Shown here: positions 43,961 to 54,900 of the stretch, piece after piece
Layout: every line of letters starts with the position of its first letter
How positions within the stretch are numbered: position 1 is the first letter of the stretch
Assembly: GCF_009908265.2 (NCBI RefSeq)
Contig: NZ_JAAATX020000008.1
Span: 163,652 to 227,651, forward strand
DNA: 64,000 nt
From: Paragemmobacter amnigenus
GTDB lineage: Bacteria > Pseudomonadota > Alphaproteobacteria > Rhodobacterales > Rhodobacteraceae
Direction of reading: 5' to 3'
The notes under the pieces: generated by a model
What the model was told of the DNA's origin: nothing
The model's input: only the letters and a program-made list of their open reading frames with translations
Database searches by the model: none
Made by a program: the position numbers and the translations under genes

Positions 43961-44205
43961 CCCTGCCTCCTTGCGTGCACAGCCCACAGAAGTGGCTTGC
44001 ACAGCTTGCTGCCCGATGCCCTTGCGGCTTGTGCCAAGGCTAGTGGGGCGGCAGCCGCCCTCTCAACATGAATCTTGTGCGGAAGTTATGACCCCTTGGG
44101 CGCCAAGACCGGCCTGCTGGCCACCTGCACGATCCCGCCGCGCCGCGTGCCCGTCTTTCGTGCCATTGGCAGACCCGTAGTATGGACGATCCGGCCCGAA
44201 GCATG

Positions 44206-44245
44206 AAAAGACCCCGCCCTTCCGACCTGACGGAAAGGCGGGGTC
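44206..44245 (-). terminator. Rho-independent terminator of the type I secretion operon
   Basis: On the leftward transcript GACCCCGCC and GGCGGGGTC arms (44245-44237 and 44218-44210) enclose an 18-base loop and are followed by CTTTT. It begins 5 bases after the membrane-fusion gene stop and is a convincing operon end. Confidence 0.8.
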
Positions 44246-44249
44246 CGGC

Positions 44250-45569
44250 TCATTCCTCGCGCATCGCGCGGTTCATCTGGTCGACCACCGGCTGCACCAG
44301 ATAGGAGATGACCACCCGCTCGGCCGTGGGGACATAGACCTCCACCGGCATCCCGTGCACCAGACCGCGATCCCCCAGCAGCCCCAGATCGTCCGTCGCC
44401 TTGGCCCGCGCCGCGTAATAGGACATCCCCGTCTGCGGGTCGGTCACAGCCGCCGCGCCGATGCTTTCCACCACGCCCTCGATCTCGGGCGTCAGCCGCT
44501 GGTTGAAGGCGGGAAAGCGCAGACGTGCCTTCTGTCCGGGCCGGATCGCATCGATATCCGTCGTGGCAATCCGGAATTCGATGACAAGGTCCGATGCCAC
44601 GGGAACGATGGAGACCAGCGTCTTTCCGGGCGGGACCACCTCGCCGATGGTTGCCACATTCACCTCGTTCACGATCCCTGCCGAGGGTGCGCGCAGGATG
44701 GCCCGCTCCTTCTTCTGCCGTGCGGCGGCCAGCTGCTGGCGCAGTTCGGTGATCTGCGGCTCCAGCGCGCGCAGGTCGCGGTGGGCATCGGCCCGCGCCG
44801 CCGACAGCAGCCGGTCCATCTGCAATGCGAGCTCCGTCTGCCGCGCCTCGGTCCGCGCAAGACCGGCACGGATCGACCCGATCTCGCCCTGCAACCGCGT
44901 CACCTCGCGCTGCACCTCGTCGACGCGGCTCTTCTCGATCGCGCCATTTTCCAGCAGGCTCGTGAACCGTTCATGGCTCGCCGCGACCAGCGCCAGCTCG
45001 CCCTCCAGCGCGGCAAGCTGCGCCAGCATCCCCTCGCGCTCGAAGCGCAGCTGGTCGGCCTGCAGGCCCAGCGCCATCCGCTCCGCCTCTTGCGTGATGC
45101 GGTTCTCCTCCATAAGACGCCGCTCGCCCTCGTAGACATGCAGCGCAACCGGATCATCCTGTATCCCTGCGGACGGCGAGGCCATCACACCGCCATCCCG
45201 CTCTGCCGACAGCCGCGCCGCGCGGGCCTCGGCCTCGGCCAGTTGCGAGGCGATCATGGCAATCTGGGTATCCAGATCAAAGGTCTCCAGCATCAGCACG
45301 GGCTGGCCCGCCACGACCTGCTCGCCCTCCTGCACGAGGATCGACCGGAGCGTCCCCCCCTCGACATGTTGAACGTTCTGAAGGTCACTCTTCACCAGAA
45401 CCGACCCCGCGCCGATGATGGCCGCGTCGATGCGCGCCGTCGCGGACCACAGGCCGATCCCCCCCACCAGAAAGGCGGCAAGGGCGCCGGCGGCAACAAG
45501 GCGCGGTTTCAGGGCGAAGCCGGAGGACAGGTCCGTCGTGACCTGCGGAAATGTGGCGGTCGGTGTCAT
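44250..45569 (-). CDS. Type I secretion membrane fusion protein (HlyD/PrtE family)
   Basis: A 439-residue periplasmic adaptor with a short cytoplasmic N-terminus, one membrane anchor (VAAGALAAFLVGGIGLWSATA), a lipoyl-like half-motif (LVKSDLQNVQHVEGGTLRSILVQEGEQV), a long coiled coil (about residues 90-290, rich in E, Q, L, R) and the C-terminal VVPPGKTLVSIVPVASDLVIEFRI. It links the inner-membrane ABC exporter to an outer-membrane TolC channel, which is not encoded in the window. It is the last gene before the terminator. Confidence 0.92.
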   Translation of the reverse strand: MTPTATFPQVTTDLSSGFALKPRLVAAGALAAFLVGGIGLWSATARIDAAIIGAGSVLVKSDLQNVQHVEGGTLRSILVQEGEQVVAGQPVLMLETFDLDTQIAMIASQLAEAEARAARLSAERDGGVMASPSAGIQDDPVALHVYEGERRLMEENRITQEAERMALGLQADQLRFEREGMLAQLAALEGELALVAASHERFTSLLENGAIEKSRVDEVQREVTRLQGEIGSIRAGLARTEARQTELALQMDRLLSAARADAHRDLRALEPQITELRQQLAAARQKKERAILRAPSAGIVNEVNVATIGEVVPPGKTLVSIVPVASDLVIEFRIATTDIDAIRPGQKARLRFPAFNQRLTPEIEGVVESIGAAAVTDPQTGMSYYAARAKATDDLGLLGDRGLVHGMPVEVYVPTAERVVISYLVQPVVDQMNRAMREE

Positions 45570-45596
45570 GGTCGTCTCCAGATTTGCGGCCAGCGG

Positions 45597-46691
45597 TCAA
45601 AGCAGGGCCGAATGGGTTTCGGTGTCGATCGCAGGCTCTGCCGCGGGATCGAAGTAATGGTCGCCACAGACCCGCCCGGGCAGGTCTGCGAAATCGGCCG
45701 TCGGAAAGTGCTGCTTCACGAAAGCCTCGCGCGAGAGCGGGTCGGACAGCAGCTGGAAGGTCCGGTCCTGCTGTCCGGCAAAGACCGGATCCAGCGCCGC
45801 CTGCACCTCGCCGCCGCGCAGACGGTAAAGCTCCTGCTGGCTGACCCAGTCGCCGATGGCGGCCGATGTGATGTCGCGGATCGTGTCGGGACAGAAAGGT
45901 GCCGCCACTTCGGCAAGACGGGCGAAAAGCTCCTCGAAGGACACAAGGTCCCCCATGCCCGCATGCTCCGAAGGGGCATTGCCCGCGCCCGTGCCATCCC
46001 CCGTCCCCGCACCGCCGGAGCCACCGCCTGAGCCCGCGCCCCCCGATCCGGTGCCACCCGTACCCGCGCCACCAGCGCCCGAGCCACCCGTACCTGAGCC
46101 ACCCGCACCCGCGCCTGCGCCCGCGCCGCCACCTGCGGACGAACCGTCGCCACCTGCCGCGCCGCCACCGGCCGAACCGCCCGCGCCGCCTCCGGCTGCA
46201 ATCCCGCCCGTCCCGCTGGACGACAGGCCAAGCGGCACGGAACTGGCGGTACGGATATCCGGCAAGGCCGACAGATAGCGGTCCGGCAGGTCGATCGCGG
46301 GGTCTGCCACGTCAAAGAAGCGCGAGATGTCCAGAATGCCCGGACCACCGCTGATCGACCCCGCCACCCCGCCCCGCGGGATGGAACCGGTGATCAGGGG
46401 ATCGTCGGGATCAAGATAGGCAAGGTCGAACGGCGAAATCGGCTCGGCGTCCGCGATCAGGCACATGGGATAGTCCTGCTTCCCGCCATCCGGCGCCGCC
46501 CCCTCTTCCACCGCACCGGCCGACGGCTTCTCTCCGGCAAAGGCCGACCGGGCCAGAGCGGCCACGGCAAGGGCCATCAGCGTGGCGATTGCCGCCAGCG
46601 GCGTCTCCTTGCGCTCGGCCAGTGCCAGCAGGGCGCGGCCCGCGGGGCGTTTGGCAACGGCGGCCTTGCGATGCTTGGTCTGGATGTCCAT
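45597..46691 (-). CDS. Unrecognised membrane-anchored protein with Gly/Ala/Ser-rich spacer
   Basis: 364 residues that I do not recognise. Visible parts: a basic N-terminus (MDIQTKHRKAAVAKRPAG), one hydrophobic segment (TPLAAIATLMALAVAALA, about residues 30-47), a middle region with SIPRGGVAGSISGG, a low-complexity Gly/Ala/Ser/Thr stretch (about 158-234), and a C-terminal domain of about 120 residues with cysteines in APFCPDTIRDIT and GRVCGDHYFDP. It sits between the ABC and HlyD genes, a place usually empty in such operons. A role in exporter assembly or peroxidase maturation is inference. Confidence 0.7.
   Translation of the reverse strand: MDIQTKHRKAAVAKRPAGRALLALAERKETPLAAIATLMALAVAALARSAFAGEKPSAGAVEEGAAPDGGKQDYPMCLIADAEPISPFDLAYLDPDDPLITGSIPRGGVAGSISGGPGILDISRFFDVADPAIDLPDRYLSALPDIRTASSVPLGLSSSGTGGIAAGGGAGGSAGGGAAGGDGSSAGGGAGAGAGAGGSGTGGSGAGGAGTGGTGSGGAGSGGGSGGAGTGDGTGAGNAPSEHAGMGDLVSFEELFARLAEVAAPFCPDTIRDITSAAIGDWVSQQELYRLRGGEVQAALDPVFAGQQDRTFQLLSDPLSREAFVKQHFPTADFADLPGRVCGDHYFDPAAEPAIDTETHSALL
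46015..46200. repeat. GC-rich degenerate tandem repeat encoding the Gly-rich spacer
   Basis: Within the unknown secretion-operon gene, units related to GCCACCCGTACC and GCACCCGCGCC recur in tandem (plus-strand view), encoding GGSGTGG/GGAGTGG-like turns. Such tracts mutate in length by slippage, so isolates may differ in spacer size. Confidence 0.6.
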
Positions 46692-46717
46692 GGCTCTCTC
46701 CTGCGCCCTGCCCTGCC

Positions 46718-48490
46718 TCAGTCCTTGCTTGCGGCAAGCGACAGGTTGATCTGGTCATTTCCCGCGACGGTTGTTGGCGCGACGACCTTGCCGTCACGGT
46801 TGCCCAGCACGTCTTCCTTCGTGCCGAAGGCGGCGAGGCGGCCTGCGTGGACGGCGGCGACCATGTCGACGGCGGCCAGCACGCTGGGGCGGTGGGCGAC
46901 GATCACCGCGATGCCGCCGCGGGCGCGGATGGCGCGGATCGTGTCGTTCAGCGCCCGCTCCCCCACCGCGTCGAGCGAGGCGTTGGGTTCGTCCAGCAGC
47001 ACCACGAAGGGGTCCTGATAGAGCGCGCGCGCAAGCCCGATGCGCTGGCGCTGGCCCGCCGACAGCGCGGTGCCAAGCGCGCCCACCTCGGTGTCGTAGC
47101 CTTCGGGCATCTGGGCGATCATCTTGTGCACATTCGCCGCCAGCGCCGCCTTGTAGACCGCATCCGTGTCGCGATTGCTGTCAAAGCGGCTGATGTTGTC
47201 GCGCACCGTGCCGTTGAAAAGCCCCACTTCCTGCGGCAGGAAGCCGATGATCTCGCCCATCCGCGACGGGTCCCACTGGCCCAGATCGACATCGTCATAG
47301 CGGATCGACCCGCGCAGCACCGGCCAGACACCCGCCAGCGCGCGCATCAGCGTCGACTTGCCGCCACCCGAGGGGCCGACGATGGCCAGCGCCTGACCCG
47401 CCTCCAGCTCGAAGCTGACATCCGACAGGAGCACGCGGCCATTGGCGGGCGAGGCGACGGTCAGGTTCTCCACCCGCAGCGACTGGCGCGGGGTGGGCAG
47501 CAGCACCGGCGTCTTTTCCGCCGACAGCGCGACCAGCGTGTCGCGCAGCTGGCCCCAGGCGTGGCGGGCGGCGACGATGCCTTTCCAGTTGGCGATGACC
47601 TGGTCGATCGGCGCCAGCGCCCGGCCCGAGGCGACCGAGACCGCGATGATCGCGCCCGCCGAGAGCTCGCCCTGGATCGTCAGGAAGGCGCCAAGGCCCA
47701 GAAGCCCCGATTGCAGCAGCATCCGCAGCACGCGCGAGATCGACCCCATGGTGCCGGTGATGTCCGAGGCGCGGGTCTGCAGGTCCAGATGCTGGCGGTT
47801 GGCGGCGGCAAAGCGTTCCACCGCGCGGCCCGTGGCGCCCATGGCGATCAGGCTTTCCGAGTTGCGGGTGTTGGATTCCGAGATGGTGTTGCGCACCACC
47901 AGCGCCTTCTGCGCCGATTTGGCCAGATCGCGCGACTTGAACTCGGCCAGCATGGTCAGAAGCGCCAGCACCACCGCGCCCCCCAGCGTCACCGCGCCCA
48001 GAACGGGGTGCAGGAGATAGACGAAGATCAGGAAGACCGGCACGAAGGGCAGGTCGAAGATCGCCGCCGGTGCCGAGGAGCCGAGGAAGTTGCGCAGCGT
48101 GTCCACCGTGCGGCCCCGCTCCATCGCTTCGGTGGTGGAGAAGCCGTAGCGCGGCATGTCGATGGCGACCTTGTGCGACAGCGGCGCCAGCCGCTGGTCC
48201 AGCCGCGCGCCGATGCGCACCAGAAGCTGGCTGCGGATCGTGTCGAACCCGCCCTGCACCAGATAGAGCGCCAGAGCCAGCACCGACAGGAAGGCCAGCG
48301 TCTGCACCGACCCCGAGGCCAGCGCGCGGTCATAGACCTGCAGCATGTAGAAGGACCCGGTCAGCGCCAGCACACTGATCAGACCGGAAATCCCGAACAG
48401 CGCCCAGCCATAGCGCGCAAGATCCGCGTTCAAGAGCTGCCGCGCTTTCCGCATCGCAAGCGGATCGGGGGAGGACATCGGATGCGCCAT
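46718..48490 (-). CDS. Type I secretion ABC exporter (PrtD family)
   Basis: A 590-residue fused membrane/ATPase exporter. Six membrane helices fall in residues about 27-290 (starting LFGISGLISVLALTGSFYML), with Walker A GPSGGGKST at 372-380, signature LSAGQ at 475-479 and Walker B FVVLLDE at 494-500. There is no peptidase C39 domain, which fits export of RTX proteins with uncleaved C-terminal signals. It lies downstream of the RTX peroxidase gene, with a 227-bp gap that holds a hairpin and a regulatory-type palindrome. Confidence 0.94.
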   Translation of the reverse strand: MAHPMSSPDPLAMRKARQLLNADLARYGWALFGISGLISVLALTGSFYMLQVYDRALASGSVQTLAFLSVLALALYLVQGGFDTIRSQLLVRIGARLDQRLAPLSHKVAIDMPRYGFSTTEAMERGRTVDTLRNFLGSSAPAAIFDLPFVPVFLIFVYLLHPVLGAVTLGGAVVLALLTMLAEFKSRDLAKSAQKALVVRNTISESNTRNSESLIAMGATGRAVERFAAANRQHLDLQTRASDITGTMGSISRVLRMLLQSGLLGLGAFLTIQGELSAGAIIAVSVASGRALAPIDQVIANWKGIVAARHAWGQLRDTLVALSAEKTPVLLPTPRQSLRVENLTVASPANGRVLLSDVSFELEAGQALAIVGPSGGGKSTLMRALAGVWPVLRGSIRYDDVDLGQWDPSRMGEIIGFLPQEVGLFNGTVRDNISRFDSNRDTDAVYKAALAANVHKMIAQMPEGYDTEVGALGTALSAGQRQRIGLARALYQDPFVVLLDEPNASLDAVGERALNDTIRAIRARGGIAVIVAHRPSVLAAVDMVAAVHAGRLAAFGTKEDVLGNRDGKVVAPTTVAGNDQINLSLAASKD

Positions 48491-48623
48491 GGTCGCCTCT
48501 TTTCATTCTGGCCCGCCACTGCGGGACTTTTGTTGTGCCTCCCCTCGGGGAGACGATTCTGTGTCGACATCCGTGATGCCAGCCTGGCGCCCGGCCCGTT
48601 TGGATTTGGGTCTGACCCGTTTC

Positions 48624-48637
48624 GGGACCTTGGTCCC
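48624..48637. promoter_or_regulatory. Palindrome GGGACCTTGGTCCC upstream of the exporter gene
   Basis: GGGACC and GGTCCC arms about a TT centre, 134 bp upstream of the exporter start codon. The core GGACCTTGGTC recurs upstream of the peroxidase and, in slightly altered form, upstream of the multicopper oxidase. A neighbouring GGGTC-T-GACCC palindrome (48608-48618) is 5 bp away. Interpreted as a shared regulator site. Confidence 0.5.
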
Positions 48638-48678
48638 AGAGGCCGGCGGTCTGGACGTCCGGCAGGGCCTCAAGGATC

Positions 48679-48713
48679 GGGACCGGCGGCCGATGAGGTC
48701 GGCGGCCGGTCCC
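48679..48713. other. Strong stem-loop upstream of the exporter gene
   Basis: 15-base arms (48679-48693 and 48699-48713) beginning GGGACCGGCGGCC pair with a single mismatch over a 5-base loop. It lies just after the stop of the 60-residue ORF on the left strand. No T-tract follows, so it probably attenuates or processes the transcript between the peroxidase and the secretion genes. Confidence 0.6.
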
Positions 48714-48717
48714 CGTG

Positions 48718-48900
48718 TTATTGCAGCGGTTCACCCAACCGGATCTGCAGCAGGGCCACGAACTTGTCCCTGTAGTCCGGATGACTGGCCAGAACGGACA
48801 TCACATGCTCGCCGTCCCATTCGGCCAGATCGACCTGCCCGTGCTCGGCCCATTCGCCGATCAGCTCCTGCAGATGCCCGATATCTTCCGTCTTCTGCAT
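48718..48900 (-). CDS. Small acidic 60-residue protein between peroxidase and exporter genes
   Basis: A 60-residue ORF that I do not recognise. It reads MQKTEDIGHLQELIGEWAEH..., with Trp in GEWAEH and LAEWDGEH, and ends ILRLGEPLQ-like (LLQIRLGEPLQ). It is acidic, predicted mostly helical, and has no signal or membrane segment. It has a ribosome-binding-like GGAAGG about 10 bases upstream and lies 70 bp after the peroxidase stop in the same direction. It could be a chaperone-like or regulatory partner of the secreted protein; that is inference. Confidence 0.55.
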   Translation of the reverse strand: MQKTEDIGHLQELIGEWAEHGQVDLAEWDGEHVMSVLASHPDYRDKFVALLQIRLGEPLQ

Positions 48901-48934
48901 CCTGCGCCTTCCTTCCCCTCGCTGTTGCGGTATC

Positions 48935-48962
48935 GGCCCCCGCCCGTCACCGGACGGGGGCC
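48935..48962 (-). terminator. Stem-loop directly after the peroxidase gene
   Basis: GGCCCCCG (48935-48942) pairs with CGGGGGCC (48955-48962), with further pairing inside the loop. It starts 9 bases beyond the peroxidase stop. It lacks a T-tract, so it may be a partial terminator that keeps the very long peroxidase message separate from downstream genes. Confidence 0.55.
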
Positions 48963-48970
48963 TATCCTTA

Positions 48971-51900
48971 TCAGAAGTTGAAGGACGACCCGTCGAGGTT
49001 ATGGGCGCCGCGCAGCGTGATCGTGAAGTCGGCCTCAGCATCATCGTCGGTGAAGCCCTGGATCAGGGTGTCGACACTGTCCTCCGACACGAGTTCGCTG
49101 ATCACGAGGCTGCCCGCCGCCGTGGTGCCCTGACCGGCCAGCGTGAAGGACTGGTTGCCGTTCAGGCCCGCCACCGCATCGATCCCCGACAGGTCGATCC
49201 GGTCGCCCGGACGGAAATCGGTGATGATGTCGCCATCCGCCACCGCGGCCGAGACAAAGACGAAGATGTCGTCGCCGTCCTCGCCTGTCATGACGTTGAC
49301 GCCAAGGCCCGCCTTGATCACATCCGCGCCGGTGCTGCCGATCACGTTCTCGACCCCGATCAGGTGGTCGGTGACGCCGCCGGTGCGGACCGTGCCGATG
49401 GCCGTGTAGGCCCCCAGATCGATGGTCGCGCCCTCGGACATCGACGACAGGTCCAGCGTGTCGGACCCCGCGCCGCCGAAGATCATGTCGGCCCCGTCAC
49501 CGCTGCGGGCGATGATCAGGTCGTCGCCATCGCCGCCCATCACCACATCGCGACCCGCGCCGCCGTCGATCGTATCGGACCCCGCGCCGCCCATCAGGAC
49601 GTCGTTGCCCTCCTCGCCCAGCAGCAGGTCGTTGCCTGCATCGCCCATCAGGGCATCCCCGCCCGCCGTGCCGATCAGGACATCGTCCCCGGCATTGCCT
49701 TCGGTTTCGCAGACCGTGCCATCGGCCATGGCCACCACGCCGCGGACAGGGGCCGGAGCGGGCGTCGTGCCGCCCGTCTGGCTGTCGTCATCCGCGCCAT
49801 CGTCACTGCAGGTCTCGGAGGAGGAGCCGTTACCGTCGCCCGCCTCTGCGGAGCCGTCACCGGCGCCTTCCTCCTCGCTGCCTTCCGCCTCCGTCTCGGG
49901 CGTTTCGCCGTCGTCGTCCTGCGGTGCATGCTCCGCTCCGCCATCGCCATGCTGGTAGGAGCCTTCGGGGGCCAGCGTCGGCAGGGCATCGATTGCCCCT
50001 GTGAAGGTCACCGAATGGGTGTCGGTGGCCATGGTTACCGTGCCGTCGCCATTGTCGGTCGCGACATAGGCCGCCGGATCGGCCCCCTGGGGAACCTCGA
50101 TCACGTCCTGCGGGCGCAGCGTGCCGACCACCACGTCATTGCCACCCGCCGTGCGGAACACGATGCGGTGGGCCGAGTCGAGCGCGGTGATATCCACCAG
50201 ATCGTCCTGATCCGAACCGTTGATCGTGATCGTGTTCAGCGCAAGGCTGGTGGTCGAGAAGTCACCGATCACGATGACCGTATCGCCATTCGCCGTGCCG
50301 CCCGTCGGCGCGCCGTTGGTGGGCGCCGTCACCCCCACCGTCCCGCCCAGCGGTCCGGTGATCACGATCTCCTCGATATTGTCCAGATGCAGGATCGACG
50401 AAGCCGTGGTCGTGCCGTCACGGGTGATGATGATCTCGGTATTCGCATTGGCGGGGGTGATCCCTGCCGCAATCGCCGCCTCGCGGGTGTAGATGCGGTA
50501 GGTTTCGCCTGCCAGTGCACGGGTCACGATCTGGATCGTATCGATCCCCGCACCACCATCCACCACGTCGCGACCGTCCGTTGCGGTAAAGACAAGGTTC
50601 GCATTCCAGTTGATCGTGTCATCCCCTGCACCGGCATTGATGGTGTCATTGCCGCGCAGGCCGCTGATCACGTCATCCCCGGCGGTCCCCGTCAGGGTTT
50701 CCGCCGATGCCGTACCGTTGATCGTGTTGCCCACCGCACGGGTCGCCGCGGAAGTAACCGATTCCACCGTGCCCTCGCCGTCAGTGAAGGTGACCGTGGC
50801 CCGCAGTTGCAGACCGAGCTGGCCCGCCCCCGGCTGGAAGCTGACACCGGTCGCCCCGGCGATATCCGTCCACGTCACGCCATCCGCCGAGGACTGCCAC
50901 TGGAACGACTGCTGCGTGGTCACCGGGTTGAAGCCGTTGGCATCGCGGATGTTCAGCGAGCTTGCGAACAGCGTCTGCCCCGACTGCGGGGTGGTGTCGC
51001 TGATCGTGAGCGCGCCGGTCGGTGCGACGTTGGAGTCGACGACTGCCGCCGTGGCATCCGAGACAAGCGTCTCGGTATAGCCCATCCCGTCGACGAAGCT
51101 CACCTCGACCCGGAGCAACTGGCCCACCTGTGCCTGCCCGGGACGGTAGGTCGCGTCGGTCGCTCCGGCGATATCGGTCCATGTGGTGCCGCCATCGGTC
51201 GAGGACTGCCACTGGAACTGCATCGGATCGGGACCAAAGCCGTTCAGGTCCACGATGTTGTCGGGGTCGGCCGTCAGCGTCTGGTTTTCGGTCGGCGTCG
51301 TGTCGCTGATGACCGGCGCGCCTGTCGCAGCGACATTCTTGATGAAGATTTCCCCATCCGCGAATTCCAGACGTTCGATATTGGTCAGACGGTCCGTGCC
51401 TTCGTTGCCCAGGGTGCGACCCGTCGTCGGGTCGATGGGGCCCGGCGCGTTGTTGTCATGCGTGATGCTGAAGCTGCCATCGGCATTGCGGACCAGCGTA
51501 TAGTTGGCACGGATGTCCCAATAGACAGCCGTGTCGATATCCGTATCGTTCAGGTCGCCGTCGAGGATCTCGCGCACCACATTCAGGTCGGCCGCCTTCA
51601 CCTGACGGGCGAAGAGAGCGCCTTCCAGCGTCTTGCCGCCGAACAGCACCTCTCCGGCCACGGCCTCGATCTGCTGGCCGAGATAAGTGACCGTGCCGGT
51701 CACCAGCGACACGATCTGCTTGGTCAGGCCATCGCTGGTGGCAAAGGCCGACTTCGCATCGTCCAGAAGCTCGATGCGGATGTTCAGCCACTTGTCACCG
51801 TCGATGATGTCGTCGCCACCCATCCCCTTGATGATATCGGCGCCACCGCCGCCCAGCAGGATGTCCTGGTTCGAGTCGGTCGCCATGCGGGCCAGCTTGG

Positions 51901-54900
51901 TTTCGCCGGTATTGGCCTGCGTGATGGTGAAGGTTTGCAGATGGCTGACCAGTTCGCGCAGACCATCGACCATGTCGACATTCTGCTCCAGCAGCGCGTT
52001 GGAGAAGGACTCGATCGGCGAGGTGGGCGAAACGATCGCGGCACCGCCGCCAACCTGCTCGCGCCCCGTCAGCTTGTCATCGCCGGTCCAGCCCGACAGA
52101 CCCTCGACCATGTCGAAGCGGTCGCGCAGGATCAGGTTCTGCTGGTTGGCGAAGATGCCGATGTTCATGTCCGCATCGACCGGATTGACCGACCCCTTGT
52201 GCGTGACCCAGTCGAACCCCGCCATTCCGTTGAACCGGTTGACGCCGGTGCCCGCCGTCATGATGTCGTCGCCCGATTCCGCGTCGAAATCGGTGTCGTT
52301 CTCGCCCGCCAGCATCACGTCATGGCCGATGACGCGGCTGTTGAAGAACAGCTCCGAGTTGTCGCCGGTCAGGGTGTTCATGTTCCCCTGACCTTCCAGC
52401 CAGTCATTGCCTTCGTTGCCGTAATAGATGCCGCCGCCGCCCGAGGCCGCGCGGACGAAGTCGTCATCCTGTCCGGCAAAGACGTCCTTGGCCTCGTCGC
52501 CACCGGCCAGCACGTCGCGCCCAGACCCGCCGAAGATCAGGTCAAGACCCATGCCCCCGTTGATCAGGTCGTCGCCGCCCTCGCCTTTCAGCACATCGGC
52601 CGCGCCGACATCGGTACCCATATCGGTGATCAGGTCCGACCCTTCGCCGCCATGGATATGATCCACGCCGAAGCCGCCCTCGATGTCGTCGTCGCCCGCA
52701 TAGCCCCACAGGCCGTCATCGCCCGCGCCGCTCACGATGATGTCCCGCTCGGCCGTGCCGCCGATCACGACATGCTCGCCGCCCAGATACTTGATGTAAT
52801 CGGTGTCGCCGTCACCGTCGAGATCGCGGCGCTCGACCAGTTTGTCATGGCCCAGCATCGAGGCAAGGACATCCACATCACGCGTCGGATCGGCGCTGCC
52901 GATGCCGGCGTTCCACTGCTTGCTCTGGTCCATCTCGATCACCCAGGCCGCCGTCTGGAAGGCCGCGCCGTTGATCGACAGACCCAGATGTTCGCCATCG
53001 GTGTTGCGCTGGATCAGGTCGGCAAAGCTGTCGCTTTCGAGTTGTGTCAGCAGGTTCATCCCCTGCGACCGCGACAGATAGTAGAAGCGGTCGTTGTTCT
53101 GCAGCATCTCCATCTGCGCTTCGAAGACGAAGGTGAATGTCGACCCCAGCATCCCGCCAAAGGCCATCTTCGCCTCGGCCAGACCGCCGATCCAGAAATC
53201 CACTTCGTTCAGACCGGTCTCGACACCGGCCCAGGTGCCCGTGCCGTTCAGATAGTCCAGACGGTCGGACGGTGCCGACGGATCGGCAAAGATCAGGGCG
53301 CAGGCTGCCGCGCGCTTTTCCTCCATCGTGGTGGCGGCAAGGATGGTGGGATGCGTGCCATAGGCCGCGATGAAGTTGATGACCGAAACGGGATTCTTGA
53401 TGTTGGCCGCGAAATCCGTCCAGCTTTCATAGGGCTTCACATAGGTGTTGCCGGTCTGGGCAAAGAACTGCGCCCGCGCCTCGTTCAGAGACGGGATCCC
53501 GGTATCCCGCGCCCGCGCCATGTTCAGCGCGCCAAGGTCCAGCGGCAGGCCGACAAGGTTGTTCCGCAGCGCGTCGGTCAGGAATTCATCGATCTCGTTG
53601 CCATGCTGGCGCGTCATGCCGCGCAGGATCGCACCAGCCGCCGCATGGGCATCCACACCCTGCGCCTCGAAGGCCACGGGGTTCAGGAAGACGTCGAACA
53701 GCGTCTCCTTGGTCAGCCCCAGCTCGTTGTTCTGGTAGCCGAACATGTCGACCGTCTCGTTCAGCATCGAATGGCCGAAGCGGTAGACGACCTGCGCGAA
53801 TTCCTGGCTGATGCCGACCGGAATCTCGGCCGTGTTGGAAAAGACGAAGGGGTCGATCTGCGGCGCGATGGAGCGGACGAACTCTTCGAACACAAGGTGC
53901 TGGTAGACCTGTTCGGTGGTGAAGCGCGACGCCTGGAACAGCCGCGCGCCATCCCACACCAGCGCATCCTTCTGCTCGGTCGTCAGGCTTGCCAGATCGG
54001 TGTTCACCGGCAGGTCCCTCAGCAGGTATTCGTTCAGCAGCGCCACATCGCTGCCAGCCAGCAGGGTGGTCTTGATCGCATCGACCTGATTGTTGTGCTC
54101 GCTGTGGAAGATGGTGTGGATCGCCGTCAGCGCGATGTTCTCGTTGCCGCGCCCGTCACCCACGATGAAGTGGCGGTCCAGCAGTTCGTTGTCATAGGTC
54201 TCGTTCTGGCCAAAGGCATTGGGCCGGATCGCATTGCCAGTGATCGCATCGGCATCGGCGGTCTTCAGGGCGGTCTCCCCCGTCAGACGGTTGACCACAT
54301 AGGTGCCGGGCACTGCCGTATGGGCAATGTCGTCAAGGAAGGCATGACCGGTCGACGCCGCCATCGCCCCGTCCACACGGGCGTTCACATTGCCCGTCTG
54401 GATCGATCCATCCGCCATCACGAATTGCGGCATCCCGTTCGCGGCCGGCACGAAGTTGCCGTAAAGGTCGGTCAGAACGGCGGGCACACCATGCACGTTC
54501 AGGTCCGACAGCTCGATCCCCAGCATCTCGCGCGCCTGCGCCTTGACGTCGGCCCAGGTGGGCGGACCGCCCGCCGCGCCTTCCAGCATCTTGCCGGTCG
54601 CCATCGGCTTGCCGTCGATCATCACATATTCGCGCAGGAAGACCTGATGCGACGGGCCCGAGGTGTAAAGCTGGTTCAGGTCGATCCACGGCGTGGTCTT
54701 GTTGGCGTTCTCGCGGATGTCGTCCGCCGTGCCAAGGATGCCGTCTGGGCCGGGCTGGTTGGTGGCACGGGTCAGCACCATGAAATTGGTCGGGCTGGTC
54801 GGGTCATAAAGCGGATCGTCGGGTTGCAGCGGGATGTAGACCGACCCGTTGCCGCCCTTGTTGGTCAGGTCCAGCCCGTGGTCGAAGAACTGGCCGAAGA

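Noticed and set aside
46015..46200. Possible CRISPR-like array because of short repeated GC units
   Set aside because: Units are degenerate, contiguous and in frame with a Gly/Ala/Ser-rich protein segment; there are no unique spacers.
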